NCBI GenBank assembly: GCA_964569055.1
Contig: CAZMSZ010000198.1
Coordinates: forward strand, 1-13,409
Direction of reading: 5' to 3'
DNA from: JAWLGW01 sp964569055
Lineage (GTDB): Bacteria > Planctomycetota > J058
Length of the DNA stretch: 13,409 bases
Part shown: positions 1 to 7,500 of the stretch, in pieces
How positions within the stretch are numbered: the first letter of the stretch is position 1
Layout: every line of letters begins with the position of its first letter
Program-made: the position numbers and the translations under genes
Notes under the pieces: generated by a model
The model's input: only the letters and a program-made list of their open reading frames with translations
Databases searched by the model: none
Told to the model about the DNA's origin: nothing

Positions 1-213
1 CGAGCGACAGCTCTTCCCTTGGCGGTCGATGCTTTCGCCGAGGAGTGGCCGTACGAGCGACAGCTCTTCCCTTGGCGTCCTTGGCGTCCTTGGCGGTCGA
101 TTCTTCGGCCGAGGAGTGGCCGTACGAGCGACAGCTCTTCCCTTGGCGGTCGATGCTTCCGCCGAGGAGTGGCCGTACGAGCGACAGCTCTTCCCTTGGC
201 GTCCTTGGCGGTC
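1..213. repeat. Tandem repeat array (53-71 bp units with nested 9-bp units)
   Basis: Four head-to-tail units begin at 1, 54, 125 and 178. The first and third are 53 bp and differ at one base; the second is 71 bp; the fourth is partial, losing similarity after 213. The length difference is explained by a nested 9-bp element (TCCTTGGCG on the + strand, CGCCAAGGA on the other) present as 0, 2, 0 and 1 extra copies. Each unit also carries a small inverted repeat, GAGC-GACA-GCTC. Because 53 is not a multiple of three, the reading frame changes from unit to unit, so the array is not coding. It lies downstream of the zinc-ribbon gene and runs off the window edge, so the true copy number is unknown. 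I recognise CGCCAAGG-type repeats as common in intergenic regions of environmental high-GC bacteria, but cannot name a family. Confidence 0.9.
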
Positions 214-252
214 ATTGGCCGATCGAAACGCGTCGCCATGCGCTGGCCGACT

Positions 253-1323
253 TCAGCGCAGCTCTGCGTTCTCGGCGGTCTCTGCGTCCGAGTCGAGGAC
301 GGTTGCCTTCGGCCCCCAGGCCAGCCCATCGAGGCGCGGGAAGCTGACCCGACACTCGCCGGGGTCGAGCCCCTCGAGGCGGGCGATCCCGCGCTCGTCG
401 AGCTCGCCCTCGCGCGCGCTGCCGTCGACGAGCACGACGCGGTAGGGCTCGCCGGGCGCGGGACGGCCGCGCTCGTCGACGAGGGCGATCTCGAGCCAGG
501 CGGCGCGGCGGGACCAGGCCTCGCCGTCGCGCGCCGGGAAGCGGACGCGGCACTCGCCGCTGGGGACGCCCTGCACCAGCGCGCGGCCGCGCTCGTCGAG
601 CTGGCCGGAGCGCACCTCGCCCGTCGGCAGGACCAGCTCGTAGGGCTCGCTCGGCACCGGACGGGCGGCCTCGTCCTCGAGGACCAGCTCGATCCAGCCG
701 CTCACCGCCAGGCGCGTGAAGGCGCGGGCCGGGTGGGTGCGGCGGCCGCGGCGCCGCCGCACCGAGAGCTGCAGCTCGTAGGGCCCGTGGCTGCCGGCGA
801 TCCGGCCGCCCGGGAAGTCGGCCGAGAGCTCGTCGGGCGGCTCGACCTCCCCTCTCCACGCGAGCCCGCCCGCGGCGAGCGCGTCGGCGTCGAGCTCCCG
901 GCGCCAGAGGGGTCCGGCCTCTGCGTGGCACTCGCAGGACAGCTCGAGGATCCCCTGCTCGAGGTCGCCGCCGTGGACCGTCCACTCCAGGCGCGCCTCG
1001 CCCGCGACGCTGGGGTCGAAGGCGAACGGCTCCGCCCCGCCCGCGGGCGCGCCGTCGACCTCGTTCCAGCTCGTCGAGCGCGCGCCGTCCGGCAGCGCGA
1101 GCCACACCGCGTCGACGCCCGCCTTGAACACCGTCAGCGAGAGCGTCTTGCGCCGCACGGCCGTCTTGAGCTTGCCGACGTGGCACGCGGGGCAGCCGGT
1201 CTTGGGCGCGACGATCGCCTGGCAGCGCACGCACTGCCAGCGGCCGCACGCGCCGCACGTCTCGTCGGTCACGGCCTCGCCGCAGGGGCAGCTCCAGTCC
1301 CAGACGACGTCCTCTTCGCTCAC
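253..1323 (-). CDS. Zinc-ribbon protein with two C-terminal T6SS-accessory-like beta modules
   Basis: A 356-aa protein of unknown function, last gene of the leftward set. The GTG start overlaps the stop of the upstream gene (GTGA), implying translational coupling; upstream in-frame codons are a shadow of that gene. Residues 12-47 hold eight cysteines in CxC, CxxC, CxxC, CxxC spacing (12/14, 23/26, 31/34, 44/47), enough for two zinc sites. Residues 55-205 are probably beta-rich, with a basic patch at 189-195, and I do not recognise them. Residues 210-263 and 276-329 are tandem copies of a beta module (W-[IL]-E...P-x-E-P-Y...G-x-L-D-E-R-G...G-E-C-R-V-x-F-P), a type often seen in proteins of type VI secretion and VgrG islands. 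There is no signal peptide or membrane segment. The last residues, DAETAENAE, come from a 9-bp DNA repeat. Coding status is confident; the cellular role is inferred from context only. Confidence 0.88.
   Translation of the reverse strand: MSEEDVVWDWSCPCGEAVTDETCGACGRWQCVRCQAIVAPKTGCPACHVGKLKTAVRRKTLSLTVFKAGVDAVWLALPDGARSTSWNEVDGAPAGGAEPFAFDPSVAGEARLEWTVHGGDLEQGILELSCECHAEAGPLWRRELDADALAAGGLAWRGEVEPPDELSADFPGGRIAGSHGPYELQLSVRRRRGRRTHPARAFTRLAVSGWIELVLEDEAARPVPSEPYELVLPTGEVRSGQLDERGRALVQGVPSGECRVRFPARDGEAWSRRAAWLEIALVDERGRPAPGEPYRVVLVDGSAREGELDERGIARLEGLDPGECRVSFPRLDGLAWGPKATVLDSDAETAENAELR
262..288 (-). repeat. Three 9-bp units forming the 3' end of the zinc-ribbon gene
   Basis: On the minus strand, 288 to 262 reads as three adjacent 9-bp units: GACGCAGAG, ACCGCCGAG and AACGCAGAG. 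They resemble the 9-bp element of the array at 1-213 (GACGCCAAG). They are in frame and encode Asp-Ala-Glu, Thr-Ala-Glu, Asn-Ala-Glu just before the stop codon of the gene. The similarity between units is seen directly; that they belong to the same repeat family as the array is inference. Confidence 0.75.
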
Positions 1324-2641
1324 GAGGCGACCGGCTCCCCGGGGCGCGTCGCGACCGCCGCCAGCGCCTGCGCGGGGTCGCCGTCGCGCAGCCACAGACC
1401 GCCCGCGTCGGGCGCCTCGCCGGACCGCGCGCCTTCGAGCTGCAGCCTGCCCACCACGCGGAGGCTCCCCAGCGCGAGCCCGCCGCCGCAGCGGAGGCGA
1501 GGCGCGTCGAGCAGGTCGAACACCTCGCAGGCCGTGGCCGAGACGTCGCCGCGCGCGACGAGGTCGGCGAGGCCGAGCCCGCCCAGCCAGCGGCTCTCGG
1601 CCAGGTCCACTCCGCCCGACACACGCGCGCCCTGGAGCGAGGCCCACTCGTGGCCGGTCGCGCCGCTCAGGCACAGGTCCCCCGCCACGCGCGCCCCTGC
1701 GAGCTCGAGGCGCCCGCCCCACCAGGTCTCGGCGAGGTCGAGCTCCCCGGCGATCCGCGCGCCCTCGAGCCGCGCGCGCTCGGCCGCGCGGAGCCCGCGC
1801 AGCGAGGCCGCGTCGTCGACCTCCAGCCCGTCCGCGCGCAGGGCGTCCCCCAGACCGCAGCCCACCAGCTCGAGCGAGCGGCACCAGCTGCCCGCGAGCT
1901 CCGCGCCGCCGCCGAACCAGCAGCCGCGCGCCGCCAGGCCCCGCAGGAACACGCAGGTGTGGCGCTCGCGNNNNNNNNNNNNNNNNNNNNNNNNNNNNNN
2001 NNNNNNNNNNNNNNNNNNNNNNNNNNNNNNNNNNNNNNNNNNNNNNNNNNNNNNNNNNNNNNNNNNNNNNACCAGCAGCCGCGCGCCGCCAGGCCCCGCA
2101 GGAACACGCAGGTGTGGCGCTCGCGCCCGGCGGCGTCCCGCCAGCTCGACCGCAGCGCGCCCTCGACCGCGCAATCGACGAGCAGGACCCGCGCGCGGAC
2201 GTAGTGGCGCACCAAGGACGCCTCGTCTTCGCCCGGCTCCAGCGTGGGCTCGCCGAGCTGGGACAGGTCGAGGTCGCCGCTGATCGTCACCCCGACCAGG
2301 GGCTCGCCCGCGCGCAGCGCCGCCAGGGCGGCCTCGCCCGTGATCGTGGCGCCGCTCGCGGGGCGCGGCCGAGCCACCTCTCGCTTGAGCGCCGCGCGCA
2401 GCTCCACGGGGGAGAGCTCCGCAGCGCCGGCGAGGCCGCGGTCCTGCGCCGCGGCGCGGAGGACCTCGTCGAGGGCCGCGCGCCTGGCCTGCTCGGCCTC
2501 CAGCTCGCTCCGGCGCGCGTCGCGCCGCGCCTCGGCCGCGGCCAGGGCCGTGGCGGCCGCCTCGGCCTCGCGGTCGGCCACGGCCTCGGCCCGCGCGAGC
2601 CGGCCGATCTCCGCCCGCAGCGCGTGGAGCTGTTCGCTCAT
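1320..2641 (-). CDS. Coiled coil plus 11-residue-repeat (pentapeptide-like) protein, interrupted by assembly gap
   Basis: As written, the frame is broken by 100 Ns at 1971-2070, but the 55 bp on each side of the gap are identical. Removing one copy and the Ns (155 bp) joins the two frames into an intact 388-aa protein (1322-155 = 1167 nt). Residues 1-68 are an Ala/Glu/Arg-rich coiled coil. Residues 178-352 are sixteen tandem units, fifteen of 11 residues and one of 10, with the pattern A-R-[VI]-x-G-x-L-x-L-x-G; this should form a right-handed beta-helix-like rod. It is a paralogue of the protein encoded at 3591-4538, sharing also the stretch before the repeats (I-x-G-x-L-D-L then Cys-rich). 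The ATG overlaps the previous stop (ATGA) and its own TGA overlaps the next GTG. Similar proteins are usually called pentapeptide-repeat proteins; no enzymatic motif is visible. Function unknown. Confidence 0.85.
1916..2125 (+). repeat. Exact 55-bp direct duplication flanking the N gap
   Basis: Bases 1916-1970 and 2071-2125 are identical over 55 bp and abut the N run on both sides. On the minus strand both encode the peptide RERHTCVFLRGLAARGCW, each in its own frame. An exact 55-bp overlap of contig ends is what a de Bruijn assembler run with k = 55 leaves when it scaffolds two contigs without merging them, so this is read as an artefact, not a biological repeat. Confidence 0.93.
1971..2070. 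other. Assembly gap of 100 N
   Basis: A run of exactly 100 N, the conventional placeholder for a scaffold join of unknown size. Flanking evidence (identical 55-bp ends, frame and length restored on collapse) indicates that no sequence is really missing here. Confidence 0.97.
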
Positions 2642-2862
2642 GAGCGCGCCGCGCCCAGCCGGGCCAGGAGGTCGCCGTCGGCGGCGGCGCTCGACCGCAG
2701 GGCCTCGAGCTCGAGCGCGAGGTCCTCGAGCTCCTCCTCCACCGCCGCGGCCGCCGCCAACAGGTCGGCCCGCCCCTGCTCGGCGGCCTCCTGCGCCAGC
2801 TGCAGATCCTCGAGCTTCAAGCGCAGCCGCTCCAGCTCGGCGAGGTCGGGTGGACCGCTCAC
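2638..2862 (-). CDS. Small coiled-coil protein, first gene of the leftward set
   Basis: A 74-aa protein starting VSGPPDLAELERL. The GTG start at 2862 is chosen because a clear GGAGG ribosome-binding site (2869-2873) lies 6 nt upstream; further upstream in-frame codons are antisense to the divergent gene. Residues 6-58 are almost entirely Leu, Ala, Glu, Gln and Arg in heptad-like order (L-A-E-L-E-R-L-R-L-K-L...), predicting one long amphipathic coiled coil; the end is polar. There is no signal peptide or Cys. Its TGA overlaps the ATG of the next gene, whose N terminus is also a coiled coil, so the two may bind each other; that pairing is inference. It could be a chaperone or assembly adaptor, but nothing in the sequence proves it. 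Confidence 0.8.
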   Translation of the reverse strand: MSGPPDLAELERLRLKLEDLQLAQEAAEQGRADLLAAAAAVEEELEDLALELEALRSSAAADGDLLARLGAARS

Positions 2863-2952
2863 GGGTGGCCTCCGGGCGTGACTATACGTGCGGCCTCGAG
2901 CGCGGGCGACGGGGGGGAGCGGCCGGTCGGGCCACCGAATACACTCCCCGCC
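2863..2952. promoter_or_regulatory. Divergent intergenic region, presumed bidirectional promoter
   Basis: The 90 bp between two divergent start codons is the only place where both gene sets can be initiated. It contains the two AT-containing islands of the neighbourhood. TATAGT on the minus strand (2881-2886) is a plausible -10 for the leftward set. TACACT on the + strand (2940-2945) ends 7 nt before the ATG at 2953 and would give a nearly leaderless mRNA, fitting the lack of a Shine-Dalgarno sequence there. No convincing -35 boxes are visible, so the sigma factor is unknown. A G-run of seven (2911-2917) sits between them. The role is inferred from gene layout. Confidence 0.5.
2869..2873 (-). 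promoter_or_regulatory. Shine-Dalgarno GGAGG for the 74-aa gene
   Basis: GGAGG on the minus strand, 6 nt from the GTG at 2862. It is the best ribosome-binding site in the divergent region and fixes the start of the small coiled-coil gene. Confidence 0.75.
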
Positions 2953-3594
2953 ATGCCACAGACCCACGTCGTCGAGCAGGGCGAGTGCTTCCACAGCCTC
3001 GCCGCGCGGTTCGGCTTCGCCGACGCCGACCGCCTGTATCGCGCCCAGAGCGAGGAGCTCCGCCACAAGCGCCCCGACCCCGGGGTGCTCGAGCCGGGCG
3101 ACGAGGTGGTGATCCCCGACAAGGAGCCGCGCGAGGAGCCCTGCCAGACCGAGCGGCGCCACACCTTCGTGCTGCGCCGGCCCACCGTGCGGGTGCGGCT
3201 GCTGCTCGAGGACGCCTACGGGCCGCACGCGGAGTGCCGCTACCTGCTCGTGGTGGACGAGGTGCGCTACGAGGGGAAGACCGACGCCCAGGGGTGGCTG
3301 GACGAGGCCGTGCCGGCCCACGCGCGGGCGGGGGACTTGAGCGTGTGGACCGACGAGGAGGGGCCGCCGCTGCAGCTCCGCGTCCAGATCGGCCACCTCG
3401 ACCCGCTGGCCAGCGTCAGCGGCGTGCAGGCGCGCCTCAACAACCTGGGCTTCTCGTGCGGCGAGCCGAGCGGCGAGCTGAACCCCGAGACCGAGGAGGC
3501 GCTGCGGGCCTTCCAGCAGGCGCGTGGGCTGGAGGTGACCGGGCAGGTCGACGACGCCACCCGCGAGGCCCTCGGCCAAGAGAGCGCCGAGTGA
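2953..3594 (+). CDS. LysM / beta-module / peptidoglycan-binding protein
   Basis: A 213-aa protein in three parts. Residues 4-55 are a LysM domain (THVVEQGECFHSLAARFGF ... L-x-P-G-D-E-V-V-I-P). Residues 78-132 are a beta module resembling the tandem modules of the zinc-ribbon protein at the far end of the locus (LLLED...Y-x-L-V-V...Y-E-G-x-T-D-x-x-G). Residues 154-209 are a PG_binding_1-type helical domain (V-Q-x-R-L-N-N-L-G-F ... A-L-R-A-F-Q-Q-A-R-G-L). LysM plus PG_binding_1 proteins of this exact build occur in type VI secretion and phage-tail-like gene clusters, where they may anchor to or cross the cell wall. It lacks a signal peptide, which also fits export by such a machine. The ATG at 2953 is chosen because the LysM begins at once; GTG at 2878 is an alternative. 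No Shine-Dalgarno sequence is seen. Its TGA overlaps the next gene's GTG. Confidence 0.9.
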   Translation: MPQTHVVEQGECFHSLAARFGFADADRLYRAQSEELRHKRPDPGVLEPGDEVVIPDKEPREEPCQTERRHTFVLRRPTVRVRLLLEDAYGPHAECRYLLVVDEVRYEGKTDAQGWLDEAVPAHARAGDLSVWTDEEGPPLQLRVQIGHLDPLASVSGVQARLNNLGFSCGEPSGELNPETEEALRAFQQARGLEVTGQVDDATREALGQESAE

Positions 3595-4538
3595 GCGCCC
3601 CCGAGACGGTCGCGGTCGACGAGCTGCTCGGCTGGCTGTCGTACGGCCGCGACGTCTACCTCGCCCACGCGGTGATCGAGGGCCGCCTCGACCTCACGAC
3701 GCTGCCCGCCACGCAGACGCCGGCCGCGGTGGAGGGCGCGCCGCCGACGGCCCTGGGGTTCCTCACGGCCGCGCTCTCCTGCGAGCGCTGCCGGCTGGTG
3801 GGCGGGGTCCGCGCCGGCGCCAGCGACGAGGAGGGGGCGCGGCGGGTGGTGCTCGAGCGGCGGGTGGTGCTCGCGAGCTGCACCGCGGCGGGCGACCTCG
3901 AGCTGGAGGGGGTCGAGTCGGCGCACGGGCTCTCCCTGCGCGGGACGACGGTCGAGGGCGACCTGGTCCTCTCGGGGGCCTCGCTGCGCGGCGGGCTCGA
4001 CCTGAGCGGGGTCTCGGTGGCGGGCACGACCCGGCTGGACGGGGCGCGGGTGCGCGGGCCGGTCTCGCTGCGCGGCGCGCGGCTGGCGGGCGGGCTCGAG
4101 CTCGAGGGCGCGACCCTGGGGGACGAGCTCGACCTGCGCGAGCTGCAGCTCGCGGGGCCCCTGCGCGGCGCCGGGCTGCGGGTGGCGGGCCCGATCGCCG
4201 CGGGCGAGGCGAGCTTCGGCGGGGACGTCACCCTGAGGCAGCTCCGCTGCGGCGACGCGCTCGACCTGACGGGCGCCCGCTGCGGCGGCGAGCTGAACCT
4301 CACCGAGCTCAGCGCGGCCGAGGAGGTCACGCTCCGTGGCGCGCAGCTCGAGGGGTTCGTCACGTGCGACGGGGCCAGCTTCCGCGGCGGCCTGGTGGTC
4401 GGCGGGGCGCACTTCGCCCGGCGGGCCTCGTTCGTGAACGCCAGCAGCTGGGTCCGGTGCGCGCTGGCCGAGGCCGTGTTCCGCACGCCGCCGGCGCTGC
4501 TCGAAGCCCGCGGCTTTGGCCGACCCGAGCCGGAGTAG
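3591..4538 (+). CDS. 11-residue-repeat (pentapeptide-like beta-helix) protein
   Basis: A 315-aa protein of unknown function. The GTG start overlaps the upstream TGA (GTGA). Residues 1-96 form a head (I-x-G-R-L-D-L, a CERC motif at 64-67). Residues 97-283 are seventeen uninterrupted 11-residue units, such as ARLAGGLELEG and ASLRGGLDLSG, with consensus A-x-[LV]-x-G-x-L-x-L-x-G. Two units would make one coil of a beta-helix; alternate small, Leu and Gly positions suit a stacked core. The final 32 residues are not repetitive. Head and repeats match the 388-aa protein of the leftward set, so the two are paralogues placed in the two arms of the locus. This one lacks the coiled-coil N terminus. No catalytic residues or signal peptide are visible. 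Database entries of this kind carry labels such as pentapeptide-repeat protein or 'oxidoreductase'; the latter is not supported by anything here. Confidence 0.9.
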   Translation: MSAPETVAVDELLGWLSYGRDVYLAHAVIEGRLDLTTLPATQTPAAVEGAPPTALGFLTAALSCERCRLVGGVRAGASDEEGARRVVLERRVVLASCTAAGDLELEGVESAHGLSLRGTTVEGDLVLSGASLRGGLDLSGVSVAGTTRLDGARVRGPVSLRGARLAGGLELEGATLGDELDLRELQLAGPLRGAGLRVAGPIAAGEASFGGDVTLRQLRCGDALDLTGARCGGELNLTELSAAEEVTLRGAQLEGFVTCDGASFRGGLVVGGAHFARRASFVNASSWVRCALAEAVFRTPPALLEARGFGRPEPE

Positions 4539-4546
4539 GTGCGATC

Positions 4547-7500
4547 GTGGCGTTCTTCACCTCCCCCACCGTCACGGTCACCCTGAGCGACGCCGGGCCC
4601 TTCCGGGTCGGTCAGACCGTCACGTTCGCGGTCCAGTTCCTCAACCGGACCCGGACCGGGACCCGCCGGGTCGAGCTCGCCTGCGCCGCCTTCGAGCGCA
4701 CGGTGTTCGTCGACCTGACCAGCGACGACAACGCGAGCGAGGTCCAGGCGCGGCTCGGGCAGCCCGGGCAGCACCGGGTGGACGTGGCCGTGCTCAAGCA
4801 CGAGGACGATCGCTGGCAGCCTTCCTCGATCCTGCTCGACGACTCCTGCCCGGCGCCCTCGCTGTACGTGCACCCGCTGCCGGTGGTCGAGTTCGAGCGT
4901 CGGCCCAAGGACGGCTCGGCCCTGCCGGGCGCGAAGCTCGAGCTGAAGGTGCAGGCCACGCCGGCGCCGGTGGAGGCGCTCACCGTCCGGCTCGAGGCCA
5001 AGGACGCCACGGTCGAGCCGGCGGAGCTCCGGTTCGAGGCGGGCCGGGTGGACCTGCGGGACGTCACCCTCCGCCTGCCCGCCACGCTGACCGCCCAGCA
5101 GAAGCCGACCGTGCGGGTCGTGGTCGGCGCCGACGCCACGCGCGGCGAGCGCGCCACGCTCGAGCTCGAGCCGTGCCTGCCAGAGGTCCGCCTGGCCGCG
5201 CTCGGCGCGGCCGAGCCCCAGCCGGGGAGCGAGGTGGAGCTGCGCCTGACGGTCGACCCGAAGCCCCGGGCCGAGGCGGTGGTCGAGGTCGGCTGCAGCG
5301 AGTGCGAGCTGGTCGCGGCCGAGGGCGCTCAGCTCGAGGCGCCCGCGCGGGTGCGGCTCCCGGCGGGCGCGAGCGAGGTCACGCTGCGGGCGCGGATCGT
5401 GGACCAGCCGACCCGGGTGCGGGCGACCGTGCGCCTGGACGCGGTCAGCGGCTGCGTGGCCACCGGCGACCCCGTGGAGCTGCCGCTCCCGAGCGACGTG
5501 GAGGTGGTGTGCCAGACCCACCTGCTGCGCGGCCCCTTCCGGCCGGGGACCAAGGTCACGCTGACGTTCACCGTCGATCGCCCGCCGCCCGAGACCCTGA
5601 GCGTGCCGCTCTCCTGCAAGAACTGCCGCGCCTCCCCCGCCGCGCTCACCCTGCCGGCCGGGCTCGCCGCCGACACCCCGCTCACGGTCGACCTCACCCT
5701 CGGCGGGGCCGGCGAGGCGGTGGTGCGCTGGACCTCGCGCGGCAAGCGGCGGGCCCAGGCGATCCCGGTCCGCTCCGCGGCCGACCCCACCGGCGAGGCG
5801 GACGCCTGCGCGGTCGCGAACCGCCCGGTGGTGAAGTCGACCCTCGACGCGGTCAAGAGCTGGCGCGACCTGTTCCACGAGCCGCTGCCGCTCCCGCAGG
5901 CGGCCCCGGGCTTCCCCGAGGTGGCCAAGCTGCTGGACGACCTGCGCTACGCCTCGTACGAGGCCACGCTCAACTCCACCCGCAAGAGCCTGTTCGCCAA
6001 CTACGACCTCAACTCGGTCGCCACCCCCGTGCTCGACTGGGTGAGCGGCGCCAACAACCTGACCGCCGAGGCGCTGGTCGGCCTGCCGCTCCCGCCGTCC
6101 TCGGTCGCCGGCGCGGAGAAGCGGCTCGGCGAGGCGGTGGAGCAGCAGCAGGCCGACGCCCGCGCCAACTACGAGCTGGCCGACAGCTTGCCGGGCCTGG
6201 GCGAGGGGTGGGTCAGCCGGACGTTCGTGGTCCAGCACCTGCAGCGGCGCGTGCGCGAGCGGGGCGACCACGGCGCCTGCCCCCTGTGCGGGCGGGGGGA
6301 CGCCGCCGGCGGGCAGAGCGGCGACCCGCTGGTCCGGCTGGGCTCGATCAAGGTGGAGGAGGCGTTGCGGCAGGTGGTGGACGCGCTGACCGCCGCCGAG
6401 AGCGTCCGGATCGATCTGCTGTGGCGGGCCGACCCGTCGGCGGCCGGGACGCCGCGCGACCCCGATCCCGGCACGCTGCCGAAGCTGGCCGAGCGGGCCA
6501 AGAGCTGCCGCGAGGTGGTGGCCCTGCTGCTCCCGCTGATGGAGCTGGAGTATCAGATCAGCCGGATCGAGGAGAACGTCACCCCGCTGCTGGTGCTGGT
6601 CGAGTCGGTGGGCGCGCGGCTGCGCGTGTGGCGCAGCGCGATCGAGGCCGCGGCCTCGCCGAGGCGGGGCGGCCGAGCGGGCGTCCGCGGCCTGCTGGGC
6701 GACGCGGTGCAGTGGCTGGAGGACCACCGCACCCTGCGCGATCCGGCCAGCGCGGCCGCCGCGCCGTGGGGGCCCAAGGGCGAGCGCTGCCGGCGGACCC
6801 GCGTCTCGCGGGCCGGCGGGAAGCTCGAGATCGAGCCGCTCCGCCCGCGCGGCGCGAGCGGCTCCGCTGCGGCGCCGCGCGTGAGCGAGCACTGCTACGG
6901 CGCCCGCTCCAGCAGCGACAGCGCCTCGACCCAGCCGGTGCGCACGCAGATCCTCGGCGTCCGCAACGTGGCGGGGCTCCACTTCGACACCCTGGCGGGC
7001 GTCTCCGACGCCAGGGTCGCGGCCGACCTGGCCGAGGCGCGGCGCGCGCGCCGCCGCGGCGAGAGCAGCCAGACGCTGACCGCCCTGGCCGCGGCCCTGC
7101 GGGCGCTGCTGCAGGCGACCCTGGACCAGGCGGACACGGCGGCGGCGGTCGAGGAGTCGAACGACCTGGCCGAGGATCGGCCCAAGCGCTGGGAGGGCCT
7201 GCTCGAGGACGCGCGCTGGACGGTGCGCCACAAGCGCGGCACCTGGGGCGAGCTGACCCAGGTGATCGACTACTACGTCACCCCGCAGAACGCGCAGCGC
7301 GCCGAGCGCCTGCTGCAGCAGACCTACTCGGCGGGCAAGGCCATGTGGGAGGGCGCGCAGCAGGTCGGGATCGTGGCCCTCCCGGTGGCCAAGCTGGCGG
7401 CCTCGCTCACCCCGCACGGGGCGGTGGTGCTGGCGGCGACCAGCGTGGGAGCGGGGGTCCTCAAGCGGTTCGGCAAGCAGGCCGTCAACGCCTACAAGCT

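Noticed and set aside
1..213. CRISPR array
   Set aside because: The units are contiguous with no unique spacers between short repeats, and no cas genes are in the window.
19..2283. Open + strand frames covering the left end
   Set aside because: They run across the N gap and the frame-shifting tandem repeat, and read as compositionally biased antisense of the zinc-ribbon and repeat-protein genes.
1320..2641. A truly frameshifted or split pseudogene
   Set aside because: The break coincides exactly with an N run flanked by a 55-bp exact duplication; collapsing restores an intact 388-aa frame.
3591..4538. Oxidoreductase function for the 11-residue-repeat protein
   Set aside because: No nucleotide- or cofactor-binding motif is present; the sequence is almost wholly repeat.
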